The notes: generated by a model not told the origin, from the sequence alone. Shown: positions 1-12,436, counted from the first letter of the stretch. The stretch: DNA of 64,000 nucleotides from Paralvinella palmiformis (GCA_025642065.1 JAODUP010001076.1:62001-126000), one strand, 5' to 3'. Translations and numbers: made by a program.

Positions 1-264
1 ACATGCCAACAGACTTCAGCTACGTCATAACATCTTCCAGAATTAGTGAATCTCCGGAACGAGTAAATTAACTATTTAAATATTCGACGCAGTAATCATA
101 CATACTTATCTAAGGGAATTTTCCAATGCTTTACATAAAACTCCTTAACTCTACGTTTTTTTAAACATAATATGATTCAAATAATCTACATTCCAGTAGA
201 AACATACAAATCTAGTGTTAAAATCTTCAAAACGTCACTGCTATGCTGATCGAGCAATATCCCC

Positions 265-461
265 GACGACGATGATGATGATGATTGGTGTTTTACGGCC
301 ACTTTTGTACACATGGCGAGCTAAATGGGCCGAGCCAGCTCCAAATGTAATGAAGTGAAGTCAAAGATGAAACAACCTTCAGATGTGCCCACGCCGAGAT
401 TCGAACACGGATGGTAGTGATCTGTGGTGCAACACGCTACCGCTAGACCACGGAGGCGCCC
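265..461 (-). mobile_element. tRNA-headed SINE, family A
   Basis: In minus orientation it reads GGCGCCTCCGTGGTCTAGCG (tRNA-like A box), a B box near GTTCGAATCTCGGC, a body 'CATTTAGC..GTGTACAAAAGTGG' and an ATC-repeat tail. It is flanked by a near-perfect direct repeat (ATATCCCC with further matching bases, 257-264 and 462-469), showing insertion by retrotransposition. Confidence 0.85.
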
Positions 462-547
462 ATATCCCCAACGAAGTACTCGTTTCTCATTATCATATTA
501 ATACTAGTATATAAAATAATCCTTACTATATTAATTTACACGACCAG

Positions 548-1091
548 TCAATTATAACCCTCGAACTCGCACAAGATGCCGCCTAAAATATTTAATGGGA
601 TAGATACAACAGCGATGTGATACAGGAAATATGCTCGTTGACATTGCCACGACTTACAGCTGTCCGTTGGCGGCTCATCGACAGGCTTTTTGCAGATTGC
701 TCCATTTATTAGCCGGGGATTAAATAGACAAGGCACGTCTATCCAATCTCCGACAGCCCTGCCATCACACGAGTAGATAATCGCGACACAGTTTTCTCCA
801 CCAAAAGTTGGATAATTGTTAGGTTCGCCTGAAATATCGATTAGCAACATATCGTATCGGATCATCCATACTATCCTTCTTATGCTTGATCTTTCCCTAC
901 TGCAATAAGTCATCGGATTAATAAACTTGCCCATTGTGCATTCTGGATAAGGTGGCATGTTATAGAGTAGATCCGGTTACACACAACTTCAGAAACTTTC
1001 ACCTAATTAAATCTCAAATTAATAAATAAAGCATCGTTTTATCCAGGTGTGTAGATTTACCTTGCTGATATTGTATGCCTTATGACTTCGA

Positions 1092-1125
<34 letters not shown>

Positions 1126-2286
1126 GTTATTATTATTAAATAGGTTGTACAACTGGAAAAAATCGCTATAATAATTATTTTCGTTTAATGGCCACCTACT
1201 ATCTCCCCAGTTGGTGAAATCCAGCGCTGTACCATCAAAGTGTATGAAGTGGTCTTCTTCTATCGCATCACTTGTCGCCAAATAGATTTCGGTGACACTA
1301 GTTCCTGGCTACATGTGGAAGATGCATATAGAATTAATACTCAGACGAAGTAAAATACAAACTGACAGATATGGCAGACAGTATGCAAACGACACCCATA
1401 GGTATGTATCCGTGTATGTACCACGCACTTTAGCACACACGCGCATGCGCACACGCACACAATTGTAAACAATATCTTCAGTCAAGATAGCAAGCTCTCT
1501 GAAATACGGCATTCGGTAGACGTATTGGCATTCAACAGAAAGATCATATTTATAATCATAAACAGTCATAGCCATTGAGTAACAACGGTGCCGTTCATAG
1601 ACGTACAAACAGGGTTATGATGAAACGTTGTTCATCCTCGCTTCGAATGAAGGCTAAATCAGTTCCGTGTCTCAAACATGCTCTTCTGGCATCCAAAACA
1701 TCATCATAAGGCGACGATTCACTAACTAGCAGTATATAACAATAGTTGCCGAATGGCTGCCAACCCGAATCACAACCTGAAATTTTAAAAATGTACTGAT
1801 GTGAGCACATGATATTCGTACACAGAACGTGTATATAATATTAGTAATGTAAAGCTAACACTAATTAACAAATTACAAACTAGTCCGTACTTGATACAAA
1901 CAATTATGTGTTTATTCGCCTTTTGACAGAGATAAACACATGTACTTTTTGTGGAATGAACAAGCCTTCTTTGTATCAGTGTTCGCTGGGAACACTGTCA
2001 CTTCCTACTTCTTGACTATATAGTAGAATTAATCCACGAAGAGAGTGTTATCATCAAGTTTTATTACTGTTCACCTAGCAGCCATCTAGCAAAAATTAAT
2101 AATTCCACCAGAAACATTTCATCGCGATAAATTTAATTTGCGTGTGCTCTCCCAAGTTTATATGATGAAATCCACCGGGTCATATACACCCTCCTCCAGA
2201 CAGGCACACAAACACACACACACACACACAAAACATACACAAACAAACATACAAACACAAACAAACATACACACACAAACACACAC

Positions 2287-2322
<36 letters not shown>

Positions 2323-3078
2323 GACCTTTTTTCTTAACATTGTGTCCAAACCAAACTACAAAGTAAAACGTCGTGACGTGAAAAGGGAAATATATATCAC
2401 ACAGAGATCGATTGTAGGTTAGAAAGGTTCGGGCATTAAATCGGTCGCCTCCGAGCATCCAATCGATCCCTGGCTGACAGCATGTTTATCATTCAAATTT
2501 CTCTTCTGGATTTGCCGGATGCAACACGCCTGATCTGTCCGTCTTACTGCCGTTTTTTTCTCGCCATTAAAGACGCCGACAGATTGTGTTAGTCTAGAGA
2601 GCTTAGGTAGGTATTCTTTTCACAGCTACTGACAGATTAATGGCAGAACTATCCTAATACACGAACTGCGGGGCTATTTGAGCTGTTTCGGTGACCATTG
2701 GGCTTTTGATTTAGAAGTTTAGAACCGTACGATGTGCTACGGTTACCTAGATATTGAACTATTAGAACACGTCGGCCTCAATTTAGTGTTTAAATACCGG
2801 TGTTTTAATTCACCACCGAATCGGTGTGTAAAAACAATGTTTGCGGGGGAAAAACAGACAAATTATTTCTTAAGATCACGGTTGATTATTAGATTTTGTT
2901 TAATTTTTTTTATGTGGTAAATAACACGCGTTCGGTAAAACGAATATATGATTTATATAGCGTTACGTGTATAATTCTCTGTTACGTGACGTTTCTTTAA
3001 CATATTATTCGCGGCTAAATATAGAATTACAGTTAGAATTGTAATCCATTGGCTAATGTCTATCATAACCCACATATG

Positions 3079-3125
<47 letters not shown>

Positions 3126-4153
3126 GATGTTTTACGGCCACTTTTGTGCACATCGTAGGCTAAATGTACCGGGCGACCTCCGAAGGTGTAATGAAGCGAC
3201 GTCAAAGATGAAACAGCCTTCAGATATGCCCACGCTGAGATTCCAACACGGGTGGTAGTCATCTGTGGTGCAACACGCTACCAGCTAGACCACGGAGGCA
3301 CCCACCCACATATGTAGGCCAAAACCGTTTAATGCACTTAATGGTTACAAATTTATGTTCAAAATGACAACGAATCCATTGATCCTTCCCTTCGATTTTC
3401 ACAAACCTATTTGGTTGTTAATAAAACGACAAACGTCGATTGATAGACAATAATTTCCGGCTATTATATTAATCATATCGAGTACGACGAGCCGAGATAA
3501 TTGGTTGTGTGCTGAAGTGAATTAGCCGAACAAAATTGCACTAAATTATAAGTTCACGAACAAAGCAGCATTATGGTGACTGGCAAAAAGCGAAATCGGA
3601 CCCTTTTTGACGCACTAAGACTTGATAATTGTAAACAGCGGGACACGATATCCGGAAGGAATCCTCCTGGAAGGCAGTTTGATACATTTAATCCGAAATG
3701 AGCCGAAACACAATGCCCATTGATACGACAAGAATGGCGTAGGCCGTAGCTGGAGTATATTTATAAAGGCTGGTCACGATTCTGTCCTTCTAATATAAAA
3801 ACCGAACTTGTGCCATTAGCAGATCCCGATGACGCGCAAACAGCGAATGATTCGCCTTTTGTTTCAAGCACATTATTCACCGATAACTTATCGCCGAGCT
3901 CAATATTGACCAGACAAGTAAATGTTGTTGTTAACAAACTGGCGTATTTTTAGCCTCGATATGGATAGTGTGACCACACCACAATAACGCTACGCTAATG
4001 TAACCATAGACGCAACGATAACCCCCCCCCCCCCAAGTAAACCACACTCTACACATAACAAAAATACTTCATGATATATTGATAGGACAGAAAATGAACA
4101 CTTTGCTTTTTGATTATCAGTATTTTTCCGTTACTTATCTTCGTATTCATTAT

Positions 4154-4201
<48 letters not shown>

Positions 4202-7200
4202 CATGTTTATATAGCGCCAGACGCAGGCAACCCTGAACTGAGGCGCTGTACAATATTATTATCCCTGACTCAGATCTGTTTCAACACAGCACACATCCCA
4301 ACTCCCAAGGGAGCATACAACGCATGCACGCAGCCATCGCGTCATTAATGCACTATATGATACTAATTGTTTACCACGAGGCAGCACGGCCATAGATGAC
4401 CCTTTTCGTTTTTTTCCGTTATCGTGACAAGAAAGGCTTAGCAGTGAAAATTATTTAATGAGTCGTTGTTCTTGATATCAGACTGACACGTTTATTTTGA
4501 TGCTAATAAAGGTGATATTTCGTGCCATGTTTATTAAAGAATAGTTAATGCATGAAGTGCTCCTGTGTAATGAACGCCTTTATGGCTTAAACTGGTAGCG
4601 GGTTTGGTGGCATGACATGTGTTTAAATATCGTCCTAAGTCTGAAGGATGGTAGCTATAGGTATTATCTGGACGTTCAGAGAACAAACCTTCAGATAATA
4701 ATTTATACCGCCTTATCCAACTTAAATTGGTCTACGGCTATTTACTTTTAAAGCATAAATAAAACACGCTCTGAGCTCAGTATATTTTATACATAAATAT
4801 ACTTGTTTATATATTATAAATAGGCTAATTTAAATAACTGTAAGAACCTTACAAAATAGTTCGGTATTTGATGCAAGTTTAACAAGAACAGGCAAAGTAT
4901 TCCAAGGCCTGGGACCTGATGCTTGAAAAGATTTGCATCCGTCCCAGACAGCAGCATTTTCAGTGGTATATACTTTTCGATCAGATCGTTCAGACACAGT
5001 GGTACTGTTCCACTCAGTACTTTGAATATGTGAAACAGTGTACAGTGATCTCAAACCTACACAAAGCCACTGCAGCTAGAACAAAACTGGCGTTATACTA
5101 TGTACCCTTTTGTGAATGCGTGTCGCCAAACGTGCAGTTCAGTTCTGTAGTCGCTGTAGGTGGATTTTCAGAGAGATGGATATTATACAACAATGCAGTC
5201 AAGAAATAGCAAACTCTTGGCCTAAAGTCTTGCATGTTTCATCATTTATGCACTTATGAAAAAGTCCCATGTTTCTTATTTTTGACAATAATAAGTCTTA
5301 CACATAGAATTCACCTGCTTCTTCATTCCTAGAATATTATCCAATATAAGACCTAGACTTCTCAAAGGCAGTTTACATAACTGGATCCTGCCTTAATGTG
5401 AAGATTCTAACCTTTCTTCACGTGTTGCTGGGATGAGAAAACAATGAGTTCGATCTTATCCTGATTCAATTTCAACATGTAGCTGTTTATCCAAATACTT
5501 ATGTCTTCAATATAAGCTTCAAATAAAGATGAACTGTTATCCCACTTATCACATGGCTTTAAAGCCATGTAGAGTTAAGTATCATGGGCATTACAATGAT
5601 ATTTAATATTACGCTGTTTAATAATTTCTCCAATTGGTTTGGAATACACATAGTAATTATTAAGTCCCAAAACGGATCCCTGTGGTACACCAAAATGAAG
5701 ACATACATCTGATGATGATTTATCCACAATTGAAACACACCGAGATCTGTTGGCGAGGTACAACTTTACCCAGGTTAAGGCCTTTTCCTTGATGCCAAAG
5801 GCAAATTCTAAACGGACGATCGATTATATCGAAAGCTGCAGATAAATCAAACATAATTAATGCAGTCATGGATCCTTCACCACGAGCTTCAGCAATGTCA
5901 CTGTGCACTTTCAAGAGAGAAGTTTCTTTTGAATGATCTCTACGATAAGCAGACAAACTCACTCACTCACTCACTCACTCACCCAGTCACTCACTCACTG
6001 ATTCAATAAATCAATAATCCAATCAATCAGTGAATCACTCCTGTATTATTTATCCCACTTGACTTATTATATTCATATGGATGTAGCCGTTGAGCATAAT
6101 ATCCAATTTCTATGTATAAAACTGAATCAGGCACAAAACAGTACAAACAAGCATCCCACTGCAAGACTGGATGCACACAAACGGATGCACGAAACTCTTA
6201 TTTTCTATTAATACGACGATAGAGCACGATTCAGCGATATCAGGCTAACAGCGTAACTCAAAAGCAGCCTAAGTTGGACTTCCCTAAATACTGACAACAT
6301 ATCCGACATCGGGAGAGCAGAAACACTTAATACACAGAAACACATTATTCAACGATCTCGTCACACAGAACTTCGGCTTTGTCAGCATTTGTAGTCTCCT
6401 ACAAACATCTGCATTTGTTTCATTGTATAAGTTACTTGTTCAAATAAAGTTCATTGCACTCAAACAGGTTTCAGAAACTTGTAAAATAATTTATGGTAAA
6501 ATTAAAGTAGCCTATAAATCAAAGCTTCAATAATTGTTTGTTCACTTTCGTGGAACTTCTTTTTTCGGCTTCTTATTTCACAATGTTTTCAAAAGGATGT
6601 GTCTTTTTATAAGATGCTATCTGCAGACCGGATATTGATATTACTTATCCTTATTCAAAAGAAGAGCATATAATATACATATTTCTTTAAACTCAAATTA
6701 AGTTCCATTATTATTATTATTATTATCATTATTATAATTATTACCTGTTGTTGTTGGGTTTATTGGGTTTTTACGATAATGATTTTTTGTTGTTTTATAA
6801 TTTTTAACAATATATTATTTCATCAGTGTGTGTGTATCTTTATCCGAGGTCTTTTTATTTTGGAAGAGAAAACATTCAACAATTTTCAATTTAATTCGAT
6901 GACTGAATGTATCCAATAGAAAAGACGCCATAACTTTTCGTGTTATTTTTTAATCCCGCTCCGGTCACAGAGTAATAGTGATTTCGTTCTACCAAATCGT
7001 TGAACACTTTGTAATAAATCGTTGCCGAGCCATCTCCAAACGATAGCTTTGTGTGCATGCTCCACCTTACATGACCACACTAAAGAAACCATTTCATGTT
7101 AGCTGTCTTTGATGTTGTAAAGGCAGTGAAAGAAACACCGTCGAAGAACCAGGCCAACCCGCTGCTATTTTGGTCACGGAAAGAAATCAACATCCTTACA

Positions 7201-7733
7201 TGAAAATGCTGCTTGAAATTCGTCTGCTAGTTGAATGTAGCGGCCACTAATATATTGCTGTGGAAGGCAGATGTTGGATCTTTTTAGCCATATTGTTGCA
7301 ATTAAAAAAATGTAACACTTTTTTATTTTATGTCCTCTTTAATAATTGCACGTTTGTGGAAGGCTAGTTTGCCATACTGATCTCATAGCCAGAGTCAATG
7401 TCACTTGTCTTAAAGGGATAGTCCACCTTCATTTCAAATATTCAGGACTAATACAGCTATGCTCATAAATATCATAAATTATGTAAAAATGTGTAAACGA
7501 TCATTCACACATTAAATAATCCAGTTCAAAGTGCTGATTAGTCGACTTTTAATGTCATGTGGGCGCCGCTATTTTGAAGCTAGACTGAGACCGGAGGCTC
7601 CTGAATGCTGACGTCACTTGAAGGCAGCAGTGTGACCGGAATTCTGTAGAACCCGTACATAAGCATGTAAAAAGTGTCAGCAAAGAATTATTTGAAGAAT
7701 GGTAATAATATACAAAAATTATTTATACACATG

Positions 7734-7785
<52 letters not shown>

Positions 7786-8089
7786 CGAGCTTTTGTGGCG
7801 CAGTTAGTTAGAGCGTGGGACTCGTAACTGAAGGGTCGCGGGTACGAAGTTCCGAAGCTGAAATGCTGTCAGTTGGCGACTGTTTTACTCAGCCAAAAAT
7901 GAGATCCTGACGGGATAAGATGGCTATGTATTTAAGTAATGCCTTACATTTATAATGGCAGCAGGCGTTGTATGCTTCGCTGAGAGTTAGGGTGTGTGCT
8001 GGATCGAAAAAGGTCAGAGATATAAAAAAATTATTGTTGTAAAGCGCCTACGAAAGTAACTACACTTGATATATGGCGCTATATAAAGC

Positions 8090-8139
<50 letters not shown>

Positions 8140-9574
8140 CAACACCACATAAACAAATTTAAATACAAATCAACACCGTCGTATACATGATCACAAATTC
8201 ACCACTCTCATTCCCAATGCAATTTCTCATTATCTTTCAGCATCGCGTGGAATGGCTATATTTCATCAGTCCAAATTTCATCGTAATGCAGCAGGTAGAG
8301 TTATTGTTACAAGTGTAAAAATGTTGCTGTTTTATGGCCAATTTTGTTCACAAGGTAGCCTAAATTGGTCGAGCCAGCTCCAAAAGTAATGAGGTGAAGT
8401 GAAAGATGAAACACCCTTCTGATATAGGCCAATCGGGGATTGAACCCAGGTGCAATAGATCTGTGGCCAACTACGCTACTAATTAGGCCACAGAGGCGCC
8501 TTAGAGTTATTGTTACAACGGATATTGCCACAATTACCCTAAATATTACTAGCCACGATTTAACTAACATTTATTATTTCGTACTTAAGTGATATTATTT
8601 TTATTCTCGTTTTCTGTATATATTTAATTTTATTCGGGGTAATCTCCGTTTTATAGAACACGTTCTTTATTGTCGGGTGCACAACAGAACGGTAAATGAA
8701 AATATACAGAAAGAGGTGCGATGTGCCTTCAAGCGGCGACTTCAGTGAGATTCTCCACCAAAATAAATACTTTTTATGGCATGAAAATAGATCTGAACAC
8801 AGGTACTGTAAAAGATTACTAAATATTCAGCAGACACTCAGTAATACTCGTATAGCATAAGGTTACCACTGAAGTATACGAGGCAAAGCTTGGTCTTCAA
8901 CTGGCCTAATATTCTCTCAATATATTATGCGTTTGAATAATGACGTAAATCGAGGGATATTTCGTATACTCATCCCCAGGAGTAAGTGCGTGAATACTTC
9001 CCAAAGGAACGAACACAGACACAAACTCAGGTTGTTTGATTTAATTCGAATCCTGGATAAAAGAGGAATGCTAATTTCTCCAACATACGACAATTGCTAA
9101 GACTCACTACCTACACAGAGGATATTGTTGAAAGCAAACATAATAATAACACTGTTAAGATCGAAGAAACCGTATCATATTGTCACACAGAACCTGACAG
9201 CAAAATTTCTTCATCGAAAGAATATTCCTTGGCTTCTATTTATTTTAACTGGGTGTTAGCCAAAAAAAGGCAAAACTAATTTTAGCTCAGTATGTTACTT
9301 TTTACACTATTATCATCGAACATATTTGGTGGGCATATCATATTAAATAGTATATTAGCAGTGGAAGCAGTAATACTAATACTACTAGTAGTAGTAATAG
9401 TAGTAATAGTAGTATTAATACTTATAACTTTTGAGGCGCCTCCATGGCCTAATCGGTAACGCGGTTGGTCCCAGATCTATAGCACCTGGGTTCAAACCCC
9501 GGCCGGTCTATATCAGAAGGGTGTTTCATCTTTGGATGTCGCTCTGTCCATTTAGCCTACTTTGCGCACAAGGG

Positions 9575-9616
<42 letters not shown>

Positions 9617-9779
9617 CCAACATTATATTAATATCACCAACGAACGATAGGATCAATAATAACGAAAATAACTACTTACCAGTACCATCTCCTGCAATAA
9701 ATAATGTCCAAAAAACAACGTAACACAAAGCAGCCGCTTGTAATTTTGCCCAAAGTGAAAAACCACGAATAAGATTCAT
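548..9779 (-). CDS. Secreted C-type lectin, four coding exons
   Basis: Exons in transcript order are 9680-9779, 1607-1776, 1200-1308 and 548-828, all bounded by AG/GT with matching phases (1, 0, 1), giving 219 aa. Exon 1 encodes a hydrophobic signal peptide (MNLIRGFSLWAKLQ.., to about residue 30) and ends at a consensus GTAAGT donor. Exons 2-4 make one C-type lectin domain: CDSGW (35-39), YCY (C46), C67, FTNWGD (121-126), EPNN (128-131), then C140, C147, WID (155-157), C160 and C172. EPN usually goes with mannose-type sugars. The Asn of the usual calcium-binding WND triplet is replaced by Ile, so calcium or sugar binding may be weakened. About 45 residues follow the domain (173-219) without a recognised motif. 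The 7.9 kb first intron contains a LINE, several SINEs and microsatellites. Lectins of this type often act in innate immunity, but this one's ligand is unknown. The last exon could be longer or spliced further. Confidence 0.8.
1093..1137. repeat. (ATT)n microsatellite
   Basis: About 15 ATT units lie just past the donor of lectin exon 3, in intron 3. A frame through it would encode polyasparagine, but the better donor (A|GTAGGT at 1200) keeps it out of the message. Confidence 0.85.
2207..2318. repeat. (CA)n then (AT)n microsatellite
   Basis: CACACA-rich and CAAACATA-type repeats are followed by (TA)14 in lectin intron 1. Confidence 0.9.
3080..3303 (-). mobile_element. tRNA-headed SINE, family A
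   Basis: Same family as the copy at 265, with a long (GAT)n tail of about 45 bp. It has a perfect 12-bp target duplication, ACCCACATATGT, at 3068-3079 and 3304-3315. It lies in lectin intron 1. Confidence 0.88.
4155..4200. repeat. (AAT)n microsatellite
   Basis: Pure AAT units lie in lectin intron 1, 120 bp after a run of about 13 C at 4022-4034. The following 110 bp (GCATGTTTATATAGCGCCAG) resemble the 'TATATAGCGC' 3' ends of SINE family C. Confidence 0.85.
4830..5962 (-). mobile_element. LINE (CR1/L2-like) reverse transcriptase relic
   Basis: A 5'-truncated ORF2 fragment lies in lectin intron 1. In order, with frameshifts: SAYRRDHSKETSLLKVHSDI, FDLSAAFDIIDRP, SYLANRS-like and SRCVSIVDKSSSDVC, FGVPQGSVLG, KYHCNAHDT, WINSYMLKLNQDKIEL and the C-terminal FQASGPRPWNTLPVLVKLAS. 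The catalytic (Y/F)ADD box reads NAHD, so it is dead. Non-LTR elements of this type copy themselves by target-primed reverse transcription. Confidence 0.88.
5958..6030. repeat. (ACTC)n / (AATC)n microsatellite
   Basis: ACTCACTCACTC units are followed by AATC/TCAA-type units, directly upstream (in minus sense) of the LINE relic. Confidence 0.75.
7410..7650. repeat. Repeat beginning TTAAAGGGATAGTCCACC
   Basis: The start TTAAAGGGATAGTCCACCTT resembles ends of short DNA elements common in invertebrates. Related starts appear at 56205 (TTAAAGTAACAGTTCACACC) and 59106 (AAGGGACAGTTCACCATTC). The other ends were not located. Confidence 0.4.
7738..7782. repeat. (AT)n microsatellite, left of SINE C
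   Basis: About 22 AT units. A second tract (8095-8136) lies at the other end of the SINE, as if the element had inserted into one (AT)n tract. Confidence 0.9.
7790..8095 (+). mobile_element. tRNA-headed SINE, family C
   Basis: The head is GTGGCGCAGTTAGTTAGAGC, with a weak B box (GGGTACGAAGTTCC). The 3' part ends in AAAGCGCCTACGAAAGTAAC and TATGGCGCTATATAAAGC, a 3' end common to SINEs of many aquatic animals. (AT)n tracts lie directly on both sides. Confidence 0.75.
8316..8502 (-). mobile_element. tRNA-headed SINE, family A (divergent subtype)
   Basis: It matches family A in the order head, 'GTTTCATCTTT..CATTA' body and 'TGGCCATAAAAC'-like end. The tRNA part differs (TGGCCTAATTAGTAGCG) and resembles the copy at 9434, suggesting a second subfamily. 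Lectin intron 1. Confidence 0.7.
9434..9575 (+). mobile_element. tRNA-headed SINE, family A (divergent subtype)
   Basis: The head GGCGCCTCCATGGCCTAATC has A and B boxes (GGTTCAAACCCCGG). The body is shortened after 'CATTTAGCCTAC..GCGCACAAG' and runs straight into an (AT)n tract at 9577. It lies just downstream of the lectin signal-peptide exon, in intron 1. Confidence 0.7.
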
Positions 9780-11290
9780 TTCTATCCAAACAGTAGAGTC
9801 AGTCTAAATGATAAGAAAATTGATGGCTAATAAAATGCAAAACAATATGTGAGTTTTCCTCTTCTGCGACACATTTTATGTCTCGCCGCTTTATTTCATC
9901 CAACTGGTGTACTAATGTTTACGTTTATCTCACAAAAACTGTGTGCGGCGTTTTTCCGCCGCCGCACCTAAATTGAAAGCTTGTACGTCACTTGAGTGGA
10001 ACCGACGCTAATTCCTGAAGCGAATACCCGACGAAAGAATAAAACTATTACGTCCTGCTCCGACTCCGAGATGGCCTCTTCCCAGTCACATCGTCATCGG
10101 GGCTAAAATAGGCGCACGCCGCCTGTTAATGATTGATGATAATCTGGAAAAAATGCACGATTACTGTCGGTTCAATTCGATTTGCCATCCCGTTCGTCCT
10201 TTGTGTGAACGGTCATCGTTTTCTTTCGTACCTCGTCGACTCGGGGATGCCTTTAAGCGAGGCCCTCGAAGAAAAAGGTCGTCCATTGATTGAATGTCAG
10301 CACCTAATGCAATCCAGGTTTATATATGTGTCGTGGTCAGGCGCCAGGGTCATTTGACCGACTCTCGCCAAGCGAAGGACTAGCCATGGCACGGACGCGT
10401 CGGGGCTACTCCGTCAAATAACAGCAACAGAATCGATGCTGCGGCCAGTTTATTATTTAAAAAGGGTCGAACGGTGAATTAGTGGAATTTCCATTCGGTT
10501 TTCGTATCACTTTAGTTGTGCCCTTCTATTCTGTTACTAAGCCCGGGTGCTGGTCACACCCGGGACATATGGCCGAGGGACAACTTCCTAGGAAAATAAT
10601 CCTACACAATATAGGTAGGATTTAAGCCGAGTGATAAATTTACCTCATCATACAGGTATCGACGCTGTTTATCTGCGAAGAGAAAGTGATTTAATAGCTT
10701 ACTAATAATACATCAAACTGAGATAAGAGAATATAAAAATGCCTTCTGGTCTTTAAATTATAGTATCCTTATGGTTGTCCTTTGTGTCAGGAGTAACAAC
10801 GTGGATGGAGAAACCATATAAACAGTAGAGTGGCTTTATGGGTAGGACGAGGAAGTGAAACATGTATCACCACAACACACAGTTCTTGAATCCAAATAAT
10901 ATACGCCCCCCGTATAAATCACATATTAGTTAAATATAAAATAGTGTTCTTACTGTGATTCTTTTATTTCCTGGATAAAGTTTACCGATTGTTTGTTTGG
11001 TTGTGCATCGGTGAATCATATATGTATCAAAACAAATGATGGACGAATCTTTTCTATCTGCCAGTTAGCAAAACGATGAATACGTCTCTCTCTCTCTCCC
11101 TCTCTCATTCTCTCTCCCGTGATTTCAAACTCTGGACGTTTCTTCAGGGGACTGAATCCAGAGTGGCGACTTTTCTTGTTGAGACATGTGTAATGTCTCA
11201 CCAGTCTCTAAGCCGCCAAGCAAAATCAAAATACGAATCACCTACAGCCGTGGAGTTTGTCAGATCACGGCAGTAGTGAGAATGTTTAGA
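9780..11290. other. Region upstream of the lectin gene
   Basis: No gene seen. 9880-10560 is richer in G+C and CpG than its surroundings. It includes a hairpin with arms GTGCGGCG (9943-9950) and CGCCGCAC (9960-9967). It may hold the lectin promoter or an unrelated regulatory element. The 74-codon frame at 10133-10357 matches nothing I know. Confidence 0.4.
10549..10640 (-). mobile_element. SINE family D body fragment
   Basis: CTGGTCACACCCGGGACATA followed by an 'AACTTCCTAGGAAAATAATCC' stretch. It matches the body of the elements at 22010 and 29288 without their tRNA-like head. Confidence 0.45.
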
Positions 11291-11295
11291 TTAAT

Positions 11296-11352
11296 TGCTT
11301 GTAGTTCGGGGAGTATCCCCAGGCTGTCGCTTGTTTGGCACAGCCTAATTAG
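11296..11352 (-). repeat. Isolated 3' domain shared with SINE family B
   Basis: A block of about 54 bp (plus strand: TGTAGTTCGGGGAGTATCCC then CAGGCTGTCGCTTG) is virtually identical to the inverse block at 37086-37142. It is also clearly related to the 3' ends of the family B SINEs. No SINE head or body is attached. Confidence 0.75.
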
Positions 11353-11916
11353 ATTAATTATCTAAACAGCCCTATTTATAGCTATTTTTCAATTGCTGTA
11401 TCTTTCTTCAAAGCAATACTATATAAACTATATAACCCAATTGTTACCGTCTTCAAAGATCAGTTTTTACAACGGGCAGGCGTCACGAAGCGACTACTAT
11501 TAAAACTATTTAGCTTAATTGCTATTACAAGACTGACATCTGCGCTGAAGCAGACCGTAATAGCGCGTCATAGCTTCGGTACTGTTTCAACTGTTAATTT
11601 TCAACCTGACCTAATGTCTGCTATTCTAAGTATTGTAATAATAACGTTCTTAAATGTTATTTATGACAAGAAAATTAGAGCTAATCTTGAATGCCATAGT
11701 ACAAACTGGACATAACTGGACCTAGGAAAGATAATTCTATTCCCACATACAACCAAGGTGAATTTTATATGAAACTAAAGTTGTTATAAAACACACCAAC
11801 CGCGCGAGCTGTGTCCAATGCCACCGCTCGAGATGCGATGCAGTGTTTCTATTCCTGAGTCAGGAGTACTTATAATGCTTTAAGAGCGTACTGTGCCTGC
11901 TACAGTCATTTAAATG

Positions 11917-12275
11917 ATTAGTGAGCTCCGGTGGCCTAGCGGTTAAACACCCGGCACTTGGTGCCATCGGTCGCAGGTTCGAACCCCGTAAGAGGTCGAA
12001 ACTTTTCCAGGAATTAATTTCTCGGCTCACTACATCGTGGGTGGCTGACCACGTTAAATGGCGCTGCCGTCTCCACTGAATTATTTAAAATATAGGGGGA
12101 AACCCCCTGAGGACGTAAAACACTCTGGCAGTGACCACCCTCAGGGTATTTCGGCTCCATCTTTCCGTACTGCTCCCCTGTGAGTGGTGGGGGAGGAGGT
12201 TTCTCAACCACTCGAAAATAGAGGCTGTGCCGATTAAGCGACAACCTGGGGATTCTCCTCGAACAACAAAACCAA
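11917..12275 (+). mobile_element. Long tRNA-headed SINE, family B, complete copy
   Basis: 359 bp. The tRNA-like head has GTGGCCTAGCGGTTAA (A box) and GGTTCGAACCCC (B box). A long body follows (CTGAGGACGTAAAACACTC..GTACTGCTCCCCTGTGAG), then a 3' domain starting AGGCTGTGCC. A perfect 27-bp direct repeat flanks it (11890-11916 and 12276-12302), so it is a clean and probably recent insertion. The open frame across it is incidental. Confidence 0.9.
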
Positions 12276-12379
12276 ACTGTGCCTGCTACAGTCATTTAAA
12301 TGCTGGATAACCAGGCCAGACATCTAAACGCGTGCCTCCAAAGACGCCAATATTACATGAAATATACAGCTCTAGATAA

Positions 12380-12386
12380 ATGTGTG

Positions 12387-12434
<48 letters not shown>
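12380..12434. repeat. (GT)n microsatellite
   Basis: About 27 GT units lie 80 bp after the family B SINE. Confidence 0.9.

Positions 12435-12436
<2 letters not shown>

Noticed and set aside
1057..1281. Lectin exon reading through a polyasparagine tract
   Set aside because: A donor at 1200 (A|GTAGGT) joins in phase to the EPN exon and gives a canonical lectin domain. The polyasparagine frame would end at a donor (AG|GTAAAT) of the wrong phase.
2138..2458. His/Thr-rich and Tyr/Ile-rich frames on both strands
   Set aside because: Simple-repeat translation of (CA)n and (AT)n.
3079..3262. Poly-Ser and poly-Ile frames
   Set aside because: (GAT)n tail of a SINE read in different frames.
12014..12295. 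93-codon minus frame, and a similar one at 59758-59964
   Set aside because: Both lie wholly within family B SINE copies.
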